From positions 1-54,764 of the IMG/VR virus record IMGVR_UViG_3300025769_012369: 54,764 nt of DNA, one strand, 5' to 3'. Numbering within the stretch: the first letter of the stretch is position 1; the number at the start of each line of letters is the position of its first letter. A program made the position numbers and the translations under genes. Of this stretch, positions 16,115 to 23,462 are shown one piece after another. The notes beneath the pieces are model-generated. The model saw nothing but the letters and a program-made list of their open reading frames with translations, was not told the origin of the DNA and ran no database searches. The DNA is from a virus.

Positions 16115-17025
16115 TTCAGCATTGAGTAGAATTCGGCCCGTGCGGCCGGGTCGGCTTTGAACAGTCCAGTCAACGCGCTGGTCTTCATGACGCTGTTCTG
16201 CTTGCGGACTCCCCGGCAAACCATGCACTGGTGCTTGGCCTCGATGTGGACCGCCACACCCTTGCACTTCTCAAGGTTGTCCCCGATGGCCTGGGCGATC
16301 TGCTGGGTCATCTGTTCCTGGATCTGCAGGCGGCGTGCGTAGGTGTCCACCACGCGGGCCAGCTTGCTCAGTCCGTAGACCTCTCCCTCGGGGATGTAGG
16401 CCACATGCGCGGTGCCGGTGAAGGGCAGCAGGTGGTGTTCACAAGTGCTGTGGAACTCGATGCCGGTGCAGACGACCATCTCGTCGGCGTCACTCTTGAA
16501 CTTGGTGCCCAAGACTTCGGCCGGGTTCTCCCGCATCCCCTGGGTCAGTTCCAGCCAGGCCTTGATCACGCGCTTGGGTGTGTCGCGTAGGCCCTCCCGG
16601 TGAACGTCCTCCCCGAGGAACTCCAGGAGTCTCACGACCAGGCTCTCGGCGTCCTGCGTTGGGTGTTCCTCCCAAGGGAAATGCACCCATCCAAGGTCTG
16701 GCTCTTTGAGCTTGTCGACCAGGGCCAGGAAGGGCTTCCCAGGGTGCAGCGTTCGCGTGCGACCGCTGTCGATGATGTCATCCACAAAGGCGTCGGCCAC
16801 TTCAGGTGTGCGGGCGATGTGAATGCCGTGCCGCTCATGCAAAAGGCCCGCGACGATTGCGCCTCCCCTGGGGATGCCGTAGACCATTGGCGTCTGGTCG
16901 GCCGGTAGCTTCAGGTGCTGCAGCTTGACCAGGAGCTGATCCAGTCGCTTGTTGATGTCGGCCCAGGTCAGGACGTTGATTACAGGACTTTTGTCAGCTT
17001 GTGCGTCTGCACGCTCAGTTTCCAT
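16111..17025 (-). CDS. folE: Phosphoribosyltransferase-GTP cyclohydrolase I fusion
   Basis: 304 residues. I chose the ATG at 17025 because GGAG lies 8 bases upstream; the ATG at 17043 lacks a site. Residues 15-110 look like a small phosphoribosyltransferase-fold domain: [14 protein letters not shown], and [11 protein letters not shown] (80-90), the PRPP-binding signature. Residues 125-304 are GTP cyclohydrolase I, with zinc ligands Cys195 and His198 in [10 protein letters not shown] and Cys267 in HQCMVCRGV. FolE converts GTP to dihydroneopterin triphosphate, the first step to 7-deazaguanines. The gene overlaps queE by 46 bp. The purpose of the added domain is unknown; it might salvage bases or sense PRPP. 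Confidence 0.92.
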   Translation of the reverse strand: METERADAQADKSPVINVLTWADINKRLDQLLVKLQHLKLPADQTPMVYGIPRGGAIVAGLLHERHGIHIARTPEVADAFVDDIIDSGRTRTLHPGKPFLALVDKLKEPDLGWVHFPWEEHPTQDAESLVVRLLEFLGEDVHREGLRDTPKRVIKAWLELTQGMRENPAEVLGTKFKSDADEMVVCTGIEFHSTCEHHLLPFTGTAHVAYIPEGEVYGLSKLARVVDTYARRLQIQEQMTQQIAQAIGDNLEKCKGVAVHIEAKHQCMVCRGVRKQNSVMKTSALTGLFKADPAARAEFYSMLK

Positions 17026-17567
17026 TGCGGGTTCTCCAGGCATAGGTCGATGCAGTGTTTCAGGTTGGCGGGGTCCGGCTGGTCGCCGGTGAACATGGGG
17101 GACAGGTAGTAATGGTCGGCCTCCAGCTTGGCCTTGTCCGGCTCAGGCACTCCAGGCTGTCCGGTGTGCCGGACATAGCGCAGTTCGTGAACGTGGCCCT
17201 TGAAGTTCTTTGCGACGACGTGGTCGGCCACCTTGGGGCTGCACGCGACGTGGTCCAGGACTAGGTCACCGATGGGCTGGCTCCCGTTTGTCTCGAGGGC
17301 CTGCTTGTATCCGGCAGCGCGGAACAGTTCGACCGTCTCTGCCTTGAGTTGCAGCAATGGCTCTCCCCCGGTCCAGACGATCCACTTCCCAGGGTGCTTG
17401 CTGATTTCCTTCAGCAGTTCCTCGTCGGTGAACTCCCGGCCGCTGTTGAACTCCGTGTCGCAAAAACCGCACGCCAGGTTGCAGTCAGCCAGTCGAATGA
17501 AAATCGACGGGTGCCCGGCTCGGAATCCTTCGCCCTGCAGGCTGTAGAAAATCTCGCTGACCTTCAT
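16980..17567 (-). CDS. queE: 7-carboxy-7-deazaguanine synthase
   Basis: 195 residues, ATGA overlap with queD. It opens with [20 protein letters not shown], the QueE N-terminus, and has the radical-SAM cluster motif [12 protein letters not shown] (Cys-x3-Cys-x2-Cys, about 29-36). WTGGEPLLQ is the SAM-binding GGE motif, and [10 protein letters not shown] is the usual following strand. QueE turns carboxy-tetrahydropterin into CDG using SAM, Mg and an iron-sulfur cluster. It is a compact QueE of normal length. Its downstream end overlaps folE. Confidence 0.93.
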   Translation of the reverse strand: MKVSEIFYSLQGEGFRAGHPSIFIRLADCNLACGFCDTEFNSGREFTDEELLKEISKHPGKWIVWTGGEPLLQLKAETVELFRAAGYKQALETNGSQPIGDLVLDHVACSPKVADHVVAKNFKGHVHELRYVRHTGQPGVPEPDKAKLEADHYYLSPMFTGDQPDPANLKHCIDLCLENPQWKLSVQTHKLTKVL

Positions 17568-18037
17568 CGTTTCCAGGGCCTCCAGGCTGTCGCGCTGTTC
17601 TTCTGGTCTTCGTAGAGCTTGATGCTTTGCACCCAGGCGCGGCCGTCAGTCTCCTGGGACACCAGGGCGGTGAAGTTGTCCAGGAACCACTCGGCCAGGC
17701 CTTCACAGGAACAGTCCGTAACAGTGGTCAGTTTCAGGAAGCTCAGCGGGGTGCCCTCGTTCCAGTTGCCCAGTGGACCGATCAGGGGATCGGTCTCGTT
17801 CAGAACCAAGGCGTGGTCAAAGTGCTTCTCGATGTATTGCTTCAGGTAGCCCAGCCCGCCGAAGTCGACGACGAAACCGCAGGCGTCCCGTTCCTTGGCG
17901 GCGAACGTCACTTCGATGCTCCAGTTGTGGCCGTGGATGAATCGGCAATGCCCGGCATGGTTCGGTTGCCGGTGTCCAAACGGTATGTCGGCGAACAGCT
18001 TCGTGCAGGTGATGATCGGCTTGTCATTGTCTTGCAT
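17564..18037 (-). CDS. queD: 6-carboxytetrahydropterin synthase
   Basis: 157 residues. The zinc/catalytic motif is CRFIHGHNW (His-x-His after the Cys), followed by GFVVDFGGLGYLKQYI and a FDHALVLNE box that matches the LDH..LN motif of QueD. SCEGLAEWFLDNF corresponds to the PTxExLA helix. It converts dihydroneopterin triphosphate to 6-carboxytetrahydropterin. It is the first gene of the modification operon, 105 bp after the upstream gene and past a terminator. I see no strong ribosome-binding site, and the leader is A/C-rich. Confidence 0.92.
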   Translation of the reverse strand: MQDNDKPIITCTKLFADIPFGHRQPNHAGHCRFIHGHNWSIEVTFAAKERDACGFVVDFGGLGYLKQYIEKHFDHALVLNETDPLIGPLGNWNEGTPLSFLKLTTVTDCSCEGLAEWFLDNFTALVSQETDGRAWVQSIKLYEDQKNSATAWRPWKR

Positions 18038-18072
18038 GGTTCGGTTGTATCAGGTCGCCGGGACCAGGGCAA

Positions 18073-18111
18073 AGAAAAACCCGCCTACCCTGGGGAATGG
18101 GTAGACGGGTT
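18073..18111 (-). terminator. Rho-independent terminator before the modification operon
   Basis: On the minus strand an 11-bp stem with one wobble or mismatch (CCCGTCTACCC/GGGTAGGCGGG) has an 8-base loop and is followed by TTTTTCTTTG. It would end early transcripts before queD, so the modification operon probably has its own promoter or depends on readthrough. The 18038-18072 gap is short and I see no clear promoter in it. Confidence 0.85.
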
Positions 18112-18141
18112 CGGGGCTGTGCCCTTTGCGCCTGGAAAGTG

Positions 18142-18405
18142 CTATCCTCCCAGGCTCCTCATTCTGGTCAACAGGCATCCGAAGGCCTGCTCGATAGGGA
18201 GGCCGACAGTCAGTTGGGTGTGGGCCTTGTAGAGTGCCCACAACTGGCCGTCGCAGGTGCCCAGATAAAACGCGGTGTGCACTGCGTAAAGGACACGGCC
18301 CGACTCGTCGAACTTGAGTTTGACGGTCGGGCCGGTCTGCTCGGAGTAGGCTTCGAACTCCGTGATCAGGTCAGCCTTCTCGCTTTTTGATAAGAACGGT
18401 GACAT
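18142..18405 (-). CDS. Small hypothetical protein
   Basis: 87 residues from the ATG at 18405 (MSPFLSKSEKADLITEFEAY). It overlaps the preceding gene by 35 bp. It is an N-terminal helix followed by alternating strands (VKLKFDESGRVLYAVHTAFY) and a C-terminal helix. No family recognised. The frame upstream of 18405 is Arg/Ser-rich and lies over another gene, so it is excluded. The gene is the last before the terminator at 18073-18111. Confidence 0.62.
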   Translation of the reverse strand: MSPFLSKSEKADLITEFEAYSEQTGPTVKLKFDESGRVLYAVHTAFYLGTCDGQLWALYKAHTQLTVGLPIEQAFGCLLTRMRSLGG

Positions 18406-18601
18406 TCTGGCTTTGCTCGTAGAATCCCTCGCCGACCAGATAGCGCATCGCGTGGCCCGCCCAGCGGCGGCTGTGCCCCGGTGCTTCAACCAGGCAAACG
18501 TCCTCGTTCTTGACCTTGCCCAACCGGGCGACCATGTAGCCGCCCGGTCGTCCGGTTCCGATTTTGACGGTGTGATCAACTTTCATGTGTTGCATGTTCA
18601 T
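18371..18601 (-). CDS. Small hypothetical beta-rich protein
   Basis: 76 residues from 18601; ATGs at 18595 and 18586 are alternatives. After a Met/His-rich start it has KVDHTVKIGTGRPGGYMVARLGKVKNEDVC-type short strands with glycines and basic residues, then WAGHAMRYLVGEGFYEQ. This resembles a small SH3- or ferredoxin-like fold, but I name no family. The leader (GAACACGACACCACG) is A/C-rich with no Shine-Dalgarno, like other early genes here. It follows the histone-like gene by 29 bp. Confidence 0.6.
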   Translation of the reverse strand: MNMQHMKVDHTVKIGTGRPGGYMVARLGKVKNEDVCLVEAPGHSRRWAGHAMRYLVGEGFYEQSQNVTVLIKKREG

Positions 18602-18630
18602 CGTGGTGTCGTGTTCTGAGTTGCGTTTGA

Positions 18631-19452
18631 TTACTTGGCGGCGGTCTTCTTCGTGACCTTCTTCGTGACCTTGGCCGGGGTGGCGTTGGCCTTGCGATAG
18701 GAACCCTTCAGGCCCTGTTTCTTCATGTGCCAGGGCATGGAGCGCACCACCACCTTGGTCTTGTTCACGTCGCCGCCGAACTGCTTGACGACTGCCTCCG
18801 CGATGGCCTGACAGGTGTGCTTGCCCTCGGCCAGCATGGACTTCATGAGGGCGACCTTGCCGGTGCCGCGCTCGGCGATCTTGGTCTTCGGGGTCAGGCC
18901 CTTCTGCTTCAGGTGCCACGGGCGGCTGCGGGCGATGGTCAGGTTCTGCTCCAACGTGCTGTCGGGGAAGTTGCCCAAGGCCTTCTCGGCGATCTGCCGG
19001 GCGGTCAGCCCTCCCTTCAGAATCAGGCTGTCAATGTAGGCGGTGCGGCTCGGTCCCTTGTCTTCAGACTTGGGCTGTGCGGGCTTGGACTTCTTCTCGG
19101 CTTTCGGCTTCGCGGCCTTGGCCTTGGACGCCTTGGCGGGTGCCTGGGGCTTCGTGGCGGGTGCCTTGAACATCTTGGGCTGCTCCTGGTATGCATACTC
19201 GCCCGACATCTTCATGGTTGCCTTGAAGGCTTTGCCGTTGGGTGCGCGGAAGATGCAACCGAACGGCTGCTTCAGCATCTTCTCGATGACAACCCCGGCC
19301 TTCTCCGCGATGGGGTTCAACGGCTTTTGGTAATCGTTGATGTCTTCGTACTGCTTCTCGTCGGACCAGCGTCCGGCCAGGTATGCCATTTTGTCTCCCG
19401 CGTTCTTGTAAAAGGTTGCGGCCTCTGTAGTGGTGTTCTTGTTTTTGCTCAT
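18631..19452 (-). CDS. Lys/Ala/Pro-rich protein with two related C-terminal modules, histone-like
   Basis: 273 residues from the ATG at 19452, just after ACAAGACAAGACAAGACA. Residues 1-95 form an N-terminal domain. Residues 96-133 are a Lys-Ala-Pro linker like those of histone H1 or AlgP-type proteins. Two related modules of about 55 residues follow (136-190 and 199-253), each a helical, winged-helix-like unit ending in SRPWHLKQKGL or SMPWHMKKQGL. A basic KVTKKVTKK tail closes it. The architecture suggests DNA binding or genome condensation. I cannot assign a family. Confidence 0.72.
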   Translation of the reverse strand: MSKNKNTTTEAATFYKNAGDKMAYLAGRWSDEKQYEDINDYQKPLNPIAEKAGVVIEKMLKQPFGCIFRAPNGKAFKATMKMSGEYAYQEQPKMFKAPATKPQAPAKASKAKAAKPKAEKKSKPAQPKSEDKGPSRTAYIDSLILKGGLTARQIAEKALGNFPDSTLEQNLTIARSRPWHLKQKGLTPKTKIAERGTGKVALMKSMLAEGKHTCQAIAEAVVKQFGGDVNKTKVVVRSMPWHMKKQGLKGSYRKANATPAKVTKKVTKKTAAK

Positions 19453-19481
19453 TGTCTTGTCTTGTCTTGTGGGGTTTTTGG

Positions 19482-19706
19482 TTAGTTGGTTGTCGTGAAT
19501 CCTCGCAGATAAAGCCACACGGCTTCCTCAAGGGTGAATCGCTTGATTGCAACGCATTGCTTCCCGCCAAGGAAAGCGCGCCAGGTCGTTTTCTCTCCGC
19601 TGCCGGTGCGCTCGAAATACACGTCGTTGGCCCGGTTGTACCAAGTGCCGTTTTCGTGTCTGGTGAGTTCAAGGTCTCCTTCGTCGGTGCGTATTGTCGT
19701 TGTCAT
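19482..19706 (-). CDS. Small hypothetical protein
   Basis: 74 residues, 29 bp upstream of the histone-like gene. The sequence has good coding character: LELTRHENGTWYNRANDVYF, a two-strand segment, then WRAFLGGKQCVAIKRFTLEEAVWLYLRG, a strand-helix end. No family recognised. The region before it (19707-19746) carries CTGTTGACGCCTGG, shared with the regulatory region near 24160, so this gene may start a transcription unit. Confidence 0.62.
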   Translation of the reverse strand: MTTTIRTDEGDLELTRHENGTWYNRANDVYFERTGSGEKTTWRAFLGGKQCVAIKRFTLEEAVWLYLRGFTTTN

Positions 19707-19732
19707 TGTGGAAGCACCTTCCCACTCCAGGC

Positions 19733-19746
19733 CCAGGCGTCAACAG
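19733..19746 (-). promoter_or_regulatory. Shared TTGACG element, copy 1
   Basis: Minus-strand CTGTTGACGCCTGG, identical over 14 bases to 24153-24166. It sits at the SNF2 stop and upstream of the 74-residue gene. TTGACG would be a good -35 hexamer, but no convincing -10 is present, so an activator-dependent promoter or operator is as likely. Confidence 0.35.
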
Positions 19747-21474
19747 CTACGCAAACAGTTTTTTCAGGACCATCTGGGCGGTGATGTTCCCGGCCTGCTT
19801 ACTGGTCATGTCCTCGGCCTCCCCGGCGATGACCTGACGGATCACCCCGCGTTTGGATTCCAGGAGGTCGTCGATGACCTTGTCGATGTCGAAGGCTTGA
19901 AGCCAGATCGCGGTCACGGGCCTGGTCTGCCCGATGCGGTTCAGCCGGTCCTCGGCCTGGTCCGCGTCTCCTGGGGTCAGTGGTCGGTCGTGCAGAATTG
20001 CGTAGCAGCCCGCGGTCAGGTTGATCCCGACTCCTCCCTTGTCGTGCGTGCAGACGAATGCGGGAAGCTGTTCGGCTTGGAAGTCATCGACCACCTTCAT
20101 GCCGCCCTTGTAGTCGCCGTCGAAGCAGGGCACGCCCAGGGCCTTCGCGATGGTCTTCGCGCTGTCCTTGTAACTGGTGAAGATCACCGGCCGGTGGTTC
20201 TGTTCCATGATCTCCCCGGCCAGCTCCAGGGTGGTGTCGATCTTGGCCTGGCTCGCGGCCTTGCGGATAAAGGTCATAAGGGCGAGTGCGCCCCCGGCTG
20301 AGTCGATAGTCCCGGCCGCAACGCGCTTCTGGTATTCGGTCTCGGCCTGGCGGTAGATGGTCTCAAACTCTTTGCGCATCTTGGGTGTCACTTCGACCTG
20401 GGCGATCTGCCGGGTCTTGGCCGGGAGGTCCAGCACGTCCTCCTTCATGCGCTGCAGCAGAACGGGCTTGATGCGTCGATGTAGCTCGGCCGTGTTGGAT
20501 GCGCCCCCGGTGTCCCAGACTGAACGCGGGTTCTTAGTTCGCTGTTTGCACTTGCCGCAAGTGATCTCTTTTGTCCTGAAATTGTATCGCTGCCGGTTGT
20601 GGTTTCCGCATGGCTTGCATGACCATGTTATCCAACCATCCTCGACCGTTGCCCGGCCGTAAGTCACCTGCTTGGCTCGACAATACTTCTTCTCAAACTC
20701 GCGCTTGTTGATGGAAAGGGGATGCCCTACCGCCCGCAGGAGTGGGAACAGGTTGACCGGCTTCCCGTTCTTCATGGGTGTGCCGGTCAGCAGAAAGGCG
20801 TATTTTGCAAGCCCAGCAAGGGCCAGGAATCGTTTTGTGCGCTGGCTGGCTATGTTCTGGGCGAAGTGGGCCTCGTCTGCGATCAGAACGAATTCTCGCT
20901 CCCTGGCGTTGCGCTGGGGTATCTTGGCCCAGGAGTGGACCGCGACGACCGGGTGCGCCACCTTCTCGACTTCCTTGCGCCAGTTGTCGATCAGGCGGGC
21001 CGGGCAGATCACGACGGTGTGCAGGCCATCGCGTTTGTAAAGGATGCGGGCAGCGACCAAAGCTTGCCTTGTCTTGCCCAGGCCCATGTCGTCGCCCAGG
21101 ATTCCCTTGCGGACTCCAAGCAACCAGGGGATTCCAAACCGCTGGTGCTCGTAGAACCCATTCCCGTCTGCCTGGGTCTCGTTTAGCGTGGCCAGCACAT
21201 CCGGCGATTCGTCGAGCTTTGCCGCCTGAAGGACTTCGTTCAAGTCGTCGGTTTGCTTCTGCACCGCGTCGTTGAAGTCGACCGCCCAGGATGCATCCCC
21301 AAACTCCGTGGCGACATCCAGGACGGCGTCCATTGGATACTCCCACACGTTGCCGTTGAAGTTCCGATACTGCCGGAACCGCCCAGCGAGTCGTCGCGCC
21401 CTGGCGACCAGGTCGGGAGTCGGGTCAAAGGCGACGGCCACCTTGCCATCCTTGAGGCAAACTACCGCCGCCAT
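19747..21474 (-). CDS. SNF2-family helicase/translocase with N-terminal HARP-like region
   Basis: 575 residues from the ATG at 21474; a GTG at 21498 would add eight. Residues 1-60 (VAVAFDPTPDLVARARRLAG, then YRNFNGNVWEYP) resemble the DNA-binding HARP region of SMARCAL1-like proteins. The motor has GILGDDMGLGKT (Walker A, about 126-135), DEAH at about 200-203, LTGTPMKN and C-terminal ILHDRPLTPGDADQAEDRLNR-type motifs V and VI. A four-Cys zinc insertion (WSCKPCG and ITCGKCK) interrupts lobe 1-2. Such proteins remodel forks or aid recombination. Intact length and motifs suggest activity. Confidence 0.9.
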   Translation of the reverse strand: MAAVVCLKDGKVAVAFDPTPDLVARARRLAGRFRQYRNFNGNVWEYPMDAVLDVATEFGDASWAVDFNDAVQKQTDDLNEVLQAAKLDESPDVLATLNETQADGNGFYEHQRFGIPWLLGVRKGILGDDMGLGKTRQALVAARILYKRDGLHTVVICPARLIDNWRKEVEKVAHPVVAVHSWAKIPQRNAREREFVLIADEAHFAQNIASQRTKRFLALAGLAKYAFLLTGTPMKNGKPVNLFPLLRAVGHPLSINKREFEKKYCRAKQVTYGRATVEDGWITWSCKPCGNHNRQRYNFRTKEITCGKCKQRTKNPRSVWDTGGASNTAELHRRIKPVLLQRMKEDVLDLPAKTRQIAQVEVTPKMRKEFETIYRQAETEYQKRVAAGTIDSAGGALALMTFIRKAASQAKIDTTLELAGEIMEQNHRPVIFTSYKDSAKTIAKALGVPCFDGDYKGGMKVVDDFQAEQLPAFVCTHDKGGVGINLTAGCYAILHDRPLTPGDADQAEDRLNRIGQTRPVTAIWLQAFDIDKVIDDLLESKRGVIRQVIAGEAEDMTSKQAGNITAQMVLKKLFA

Positions 21475-21638
21475 GTCAGGCGCAGGAGTTTGCCGCACCA
21501 GTCAAACGGCGCGGCGATGGCGATCATCATCCACATGATCAAATAGAACAGGAACCAGTCGAAGCGGCTCCAGTGCGCCCCATAGTTCTCAATCGCAATG
21601 CGGTCCTCTGAATCGTTGGGGTCGTAGCGGTGCTTCAT
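21462..21638 (-). CDS. Small single-span membrane protein
   Basis: 58 residues from the ATG at 21638, which has GGAGG six bases upstream. An acidic, Asn-rich N-terminus (KHRYDPNDSEDRIAIENYG) precedes one strong membrane segment (WFLFYLIMWMMIAIAAPF) and a short basic end. An upstream ATG at 21716 is possible but lacks this site. It overlaps the SNF2 gene start by 13 bp. A holin or membrane anchor role is conceivable but unproven. Confidence 0.6.
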   Translation of the reverse strand: MKHRYDPNDSEDRIAIENYGAHWSRFDWFLFYLIMWMMIAIAAPFDWCGKLLRLTWRR

Positions 21639-21670
21639 CGTTGCCTCCGTGGGCAGGTTGTTTTCATCAT
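21635..21670 (-). CDS. Possible 11-codon leader peptide
   Basis: The ATG at 21670 encodes MMKTTCPRRQR and stops in an ATGA overlap with the membrane protein start at 21638. It is preceded by an ACAAGACAAAGACAACGA leader and GAAAGGA, better initiation signals than most genes here. It may couple translation of the next gene. Confidence 0.35.
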   Translation of the reverse strand: MMKTTCPRRQR

Positions 21671-21774
21671 AGTGTTCCTTTCTCGTTGTCTTTGTCTTGT
21701 AACAAGGGTCTTGCATGAATCTGCCACGCGCTCGGACTCACTACAAGTCCCGCATGTGATGCACTTCTCGGCGT

Positions 21775-22122
21775 TCATTGCACGGCCTCCTTGAACTCGT
21801 CGGTGAATTCCCCGGCGTCGGTGAACACCGGACCGTCCTCGTCGCCCAGGCTGAACCAGAGCGGATACGGGTCGCGGCTGTTGTAGTGGGTGAACACTTC
21901 GACGGTGTAGCCTTCCCGGTTGTAGATCCGCAGATTTTCGACGGACAGGTATCCGGTCGCCGGGTCTTGCATGATGTGGAACCCGGTCCCTGGGGCGTCG
22001 TGATCGAAGCCCAGGCCCTCGGGTGCCATCTGGTCATGGATCTTCAGGCAGAGCTGGCCCAGGCATTTCAACAGCTTGGCCTCGTTGAATAGGTCGCGAG
22101 GCAAAACGCGGTGGTAGTTCAT
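21775..22122 (-). CDS. Hypothetical protein
   Basis: 115 residues from the ATG at 22122, which overlaps the previous stop (ATGA) and has AAGGAT upstream. An N-terminal helix (NEAKLLKCLGQLCLKIHDQM) is followed by a beta-rich half with many aromatics (YLSVENLRIYNREGYTVEVF, YPLWFSLGDEDG) and an acidic C-terminal helix. No family recognised. The long frame upstream of 22122 is Arg/Pro-rich and is a shadow. The 21717-21774 gap shows only A/C-rich leader-like sequence. Confidence 0.72.
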   Translation of the reverse strand: MNYHRVLPRDLFNEAKLLKCLGQLCLKIHDQMAPEGLGFDHDAPGTGFHIMQDPATGYLSVENLRIYNREGYTVEVFTHYNSRDPYPLWFSLGDEDGPVFTDAGEFTDEFKEAVQ

Positions 22123-22343
22123 ACGGGTTGATCCTTTCTCCATTCGGCATGTTCCAGGGCAAGGCGCACGTCGGTGCCCTGGGCGATGTCCTCGGCCGCG
22201 ATGCGTCGGGCGTGCGCGGTCTCGCGGGATGCACGGGCAAGGTCCGGCCGTCCGGCTTCCTCCTGCCGAGCCGCCATTCGTTCGTGCAGAGCGGCGGCGG
22301 CTCGGCAGTGGGATTCGTAGAAGTGGGTTCGCTGTGTTTTCAT
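22119..22343 (-). CDS. Small helical protein
   Basis: 74 residues from the ATG at 22343, with ATGA overlaps at both ends. Nearly all helix: HFYESHCRAAAALHERMAAR, then RASRETAHARRIAAEDIAQG, rich in Ala, Arg and Glu. It could be a small coiled-coil or accessory protein. Family unknown. The tight coupling supports it as a real gene. Confidence 0.65.
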   Translation of the reverse strand: MKTQRTHFYESHCRAAAALHERMAARQEEAGRPDLARASRETAHARRIAAEDIAQGTDVRLALEHAEWRKDQPV

Positions 22344-22831
22344 TGGTCGCATTCACAAAGGCCCTGGTTCGGTGGGCAGTCGCATTCGTTGGGGCACCCG
22401 CACCTGTAGCGGGCGAAGAACTCCGTGCAGGCTTTGCACTTTGCCGGTGCTTCGTCCTCGGCATAGGCCGAAGGGATGCGCTCGCCGGTGTGGGCGCAGT
22501 ACAGTTCGGCGTCCTCCCAGTTTATTGCGCACGCGACTACGCGCCAGCCGTCCCGGTGCTTGTTTTTGATCGAGTCGATGATCAGGCGCAGCTCCTCGCG
22601 AACGGTCTTGAAGGATAGGGCCGCTCCGTCATCGGTTAGGAAGTAGAGCGGGTAGCCGCCCGGCCAGGCGAATTTCTCGGCTCGCAGGGTCGCCTTGAGG
22701 TCGGCCACGGTTTCAATGTGCGTGTGGGTCATTTTGTAGTTCGGCCGGACTGCCTTCGACAGTCGTGGCCCCCGCGTGTCGTACAGACCGCCGTCCGCTT
22801 CGCTGGTGATCAGGTGCCTTGGTAGACTCAC
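22340..22831 (-). CDS. Hypothetical protein with Cys-rich C-terminus
   Basis: 163 residues from a GTG at 22831 that has GGGAGG just upstream and overlaps the lysozyme stop; the ATG at 22732 (130 residues) is the alternative. The body (FAWPGGYPLYFLTDDGAALS; VREELRLIIDSI; WRVVACAINWEDAELYCAHTG) has the character of a conserved phage protein of unknown function. The last 35 residues hold nine cysteines (CKAC, CGCPNECDCPP, CECD) and probably bind zinc. The first nine codons almost repeat those of the lysozyme frame. Confidence 0.72.
   Translation of the reverse strand: MSLPRHLITSEADGGLYDTRGPRLSKAVRPNYKMTHTHIETVADLKATLRAEKFAWPGGYPLYFLTDDGAALSFKTVREELRLIIDSIKNKHRDGWRVVACAINWEDAELYCAHTGERIPSAYAEDEAPAKCKACTEFFARYRCGCPNECDCPPNQGLCECDQ
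22805..22831 (-). repeat. 27-bp start-region repeat, copy 1
   Basis: It matches 23248-23274 at 24 of 27 bases. Both copies begin at a GTGA overlap and encode MSLP(R/K)HLIT in frame at the start of consecutive genes. Confidence 0.8.
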
Positions 22832-23274
22832 CGCCCACCTCCCGCCGCCTGGAACCGTCGTAGGTAACGCAACGTCGCCGCCTTTCGGTGGCCGCTCGGA
22901 CCACCGTTGTGTATTCTTGCCATCGTCGCTGAGTCCCCGGCCGCGTAGGCCTTGCGAGCGTATCGCCTCATGTAGGCGTCGACGACGCGGCTCGCGTAAG
23001 CGAGGTCGGCGACGTCCTCATAGCGGCCTTTGATCGTCCGGTCGAAGGCGACGGCGTCTTGCCAGTAGGCGCGATGTATTTGCAGCGGACCTCGTGCCGC
23101 GCCGCCGTCCCCGATGACCGCGCCCAAGCGACCGCCTGTTTCGACTTTGTGGATCGCGTCGATGAATCCTGTGGGAAGGTCTGCCGTGGCAGCCGCCGTT
23201 GTGATAAATAAAATGGTGAGTGTCGTTTTCATGTTCTCGTTTTTGTTGGTGATCAGGTGCTTGGGCAGACTCAC
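22828..23274 (-). CDS. Secreted i-type/destabilase-like lysozyme (endolysin candidate)
   Basis: 148 residues from a GTG at 23274 (GGGGAGG upstream), or 134 from the ATG at 23232 (MKTTLTILFITTAAATAD). The latter begins directly with a signal sequence. The mature part has FIDAIHKVETGGRLGAV, with a candidate catalytic Glu, GPLQIHRAYWQDAV and ARIHNGGPSGHRKAA. This order, ending in RIHNGGP, is typical of i-type (destabilase) lysozymes that cut peptidoglycan. The cysteines of animal members are lacking. Sec export would place it in the periplasm without a holin. It is separated from other lysis candidates near 37 kb. Confidence 0.78.
   Translation of the reverse strand: MSLPKHLITNKNENMKTTLTILFITTAAATADLPTGFIDAIHKVETGGRLGAVIGDGGAARGPLQIHRAYWQDAVAFDRTIKGRYEDVADLAYASRVVDAYMRRYARKAYAAGDSATMARIHNGGPSGHRKAATLRYLRRFQAAGGGR
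23248..23274 (-). repeat. 27-bp start-region repeat, copy 2
   Basis: Partner of 22805-22831, with three substitutions. The GTG at 23274 overlaps the previous stop, and the encoded MSLPKHLIT precedes the lysozyme signal peptide. Confidence 0.8.
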
Positions 23275-23462
23275 GGTGCAACCTCCCCGGCCAGGATACG
23301 GAGCGGGTCGCAGTCCCGGTCGCGGATTGCTGACAGGACGGCCTCCAGGGCTTCGACCCTGGCCTCGGCCTCCAGCTTGTAGTCCCCCGCCGTTGCCGCT
23401 GCCAACTCAGATTGCGCGGCGGCGGCGGCGGCGATCAGTGTGATGGGATCGGGGCAGCTCAT
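23271..23462 (-). CDS. Small Ala-rich helical protein
   Basis: 63 residues from the ATG at 23462, ATGA-coupled to the gene before and GTGA-coupled to the lysozyme. MSCPDPITLIAAAAAAQSEL leads into a long helix (EAEARVEALEAVLSAIRDR) that could form a coiled coil. Alanine-richness and lack of motifs prevent assignment. Location before an endolysin makes a lysis accessory possible. Confidence 0.6.
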   Translation of the reverse strand: MSCPDPITLIAAAAAAQSELAAATAGDYKLEAEARVEALEAVLSAIRDRDCDPLRILAGEVAP

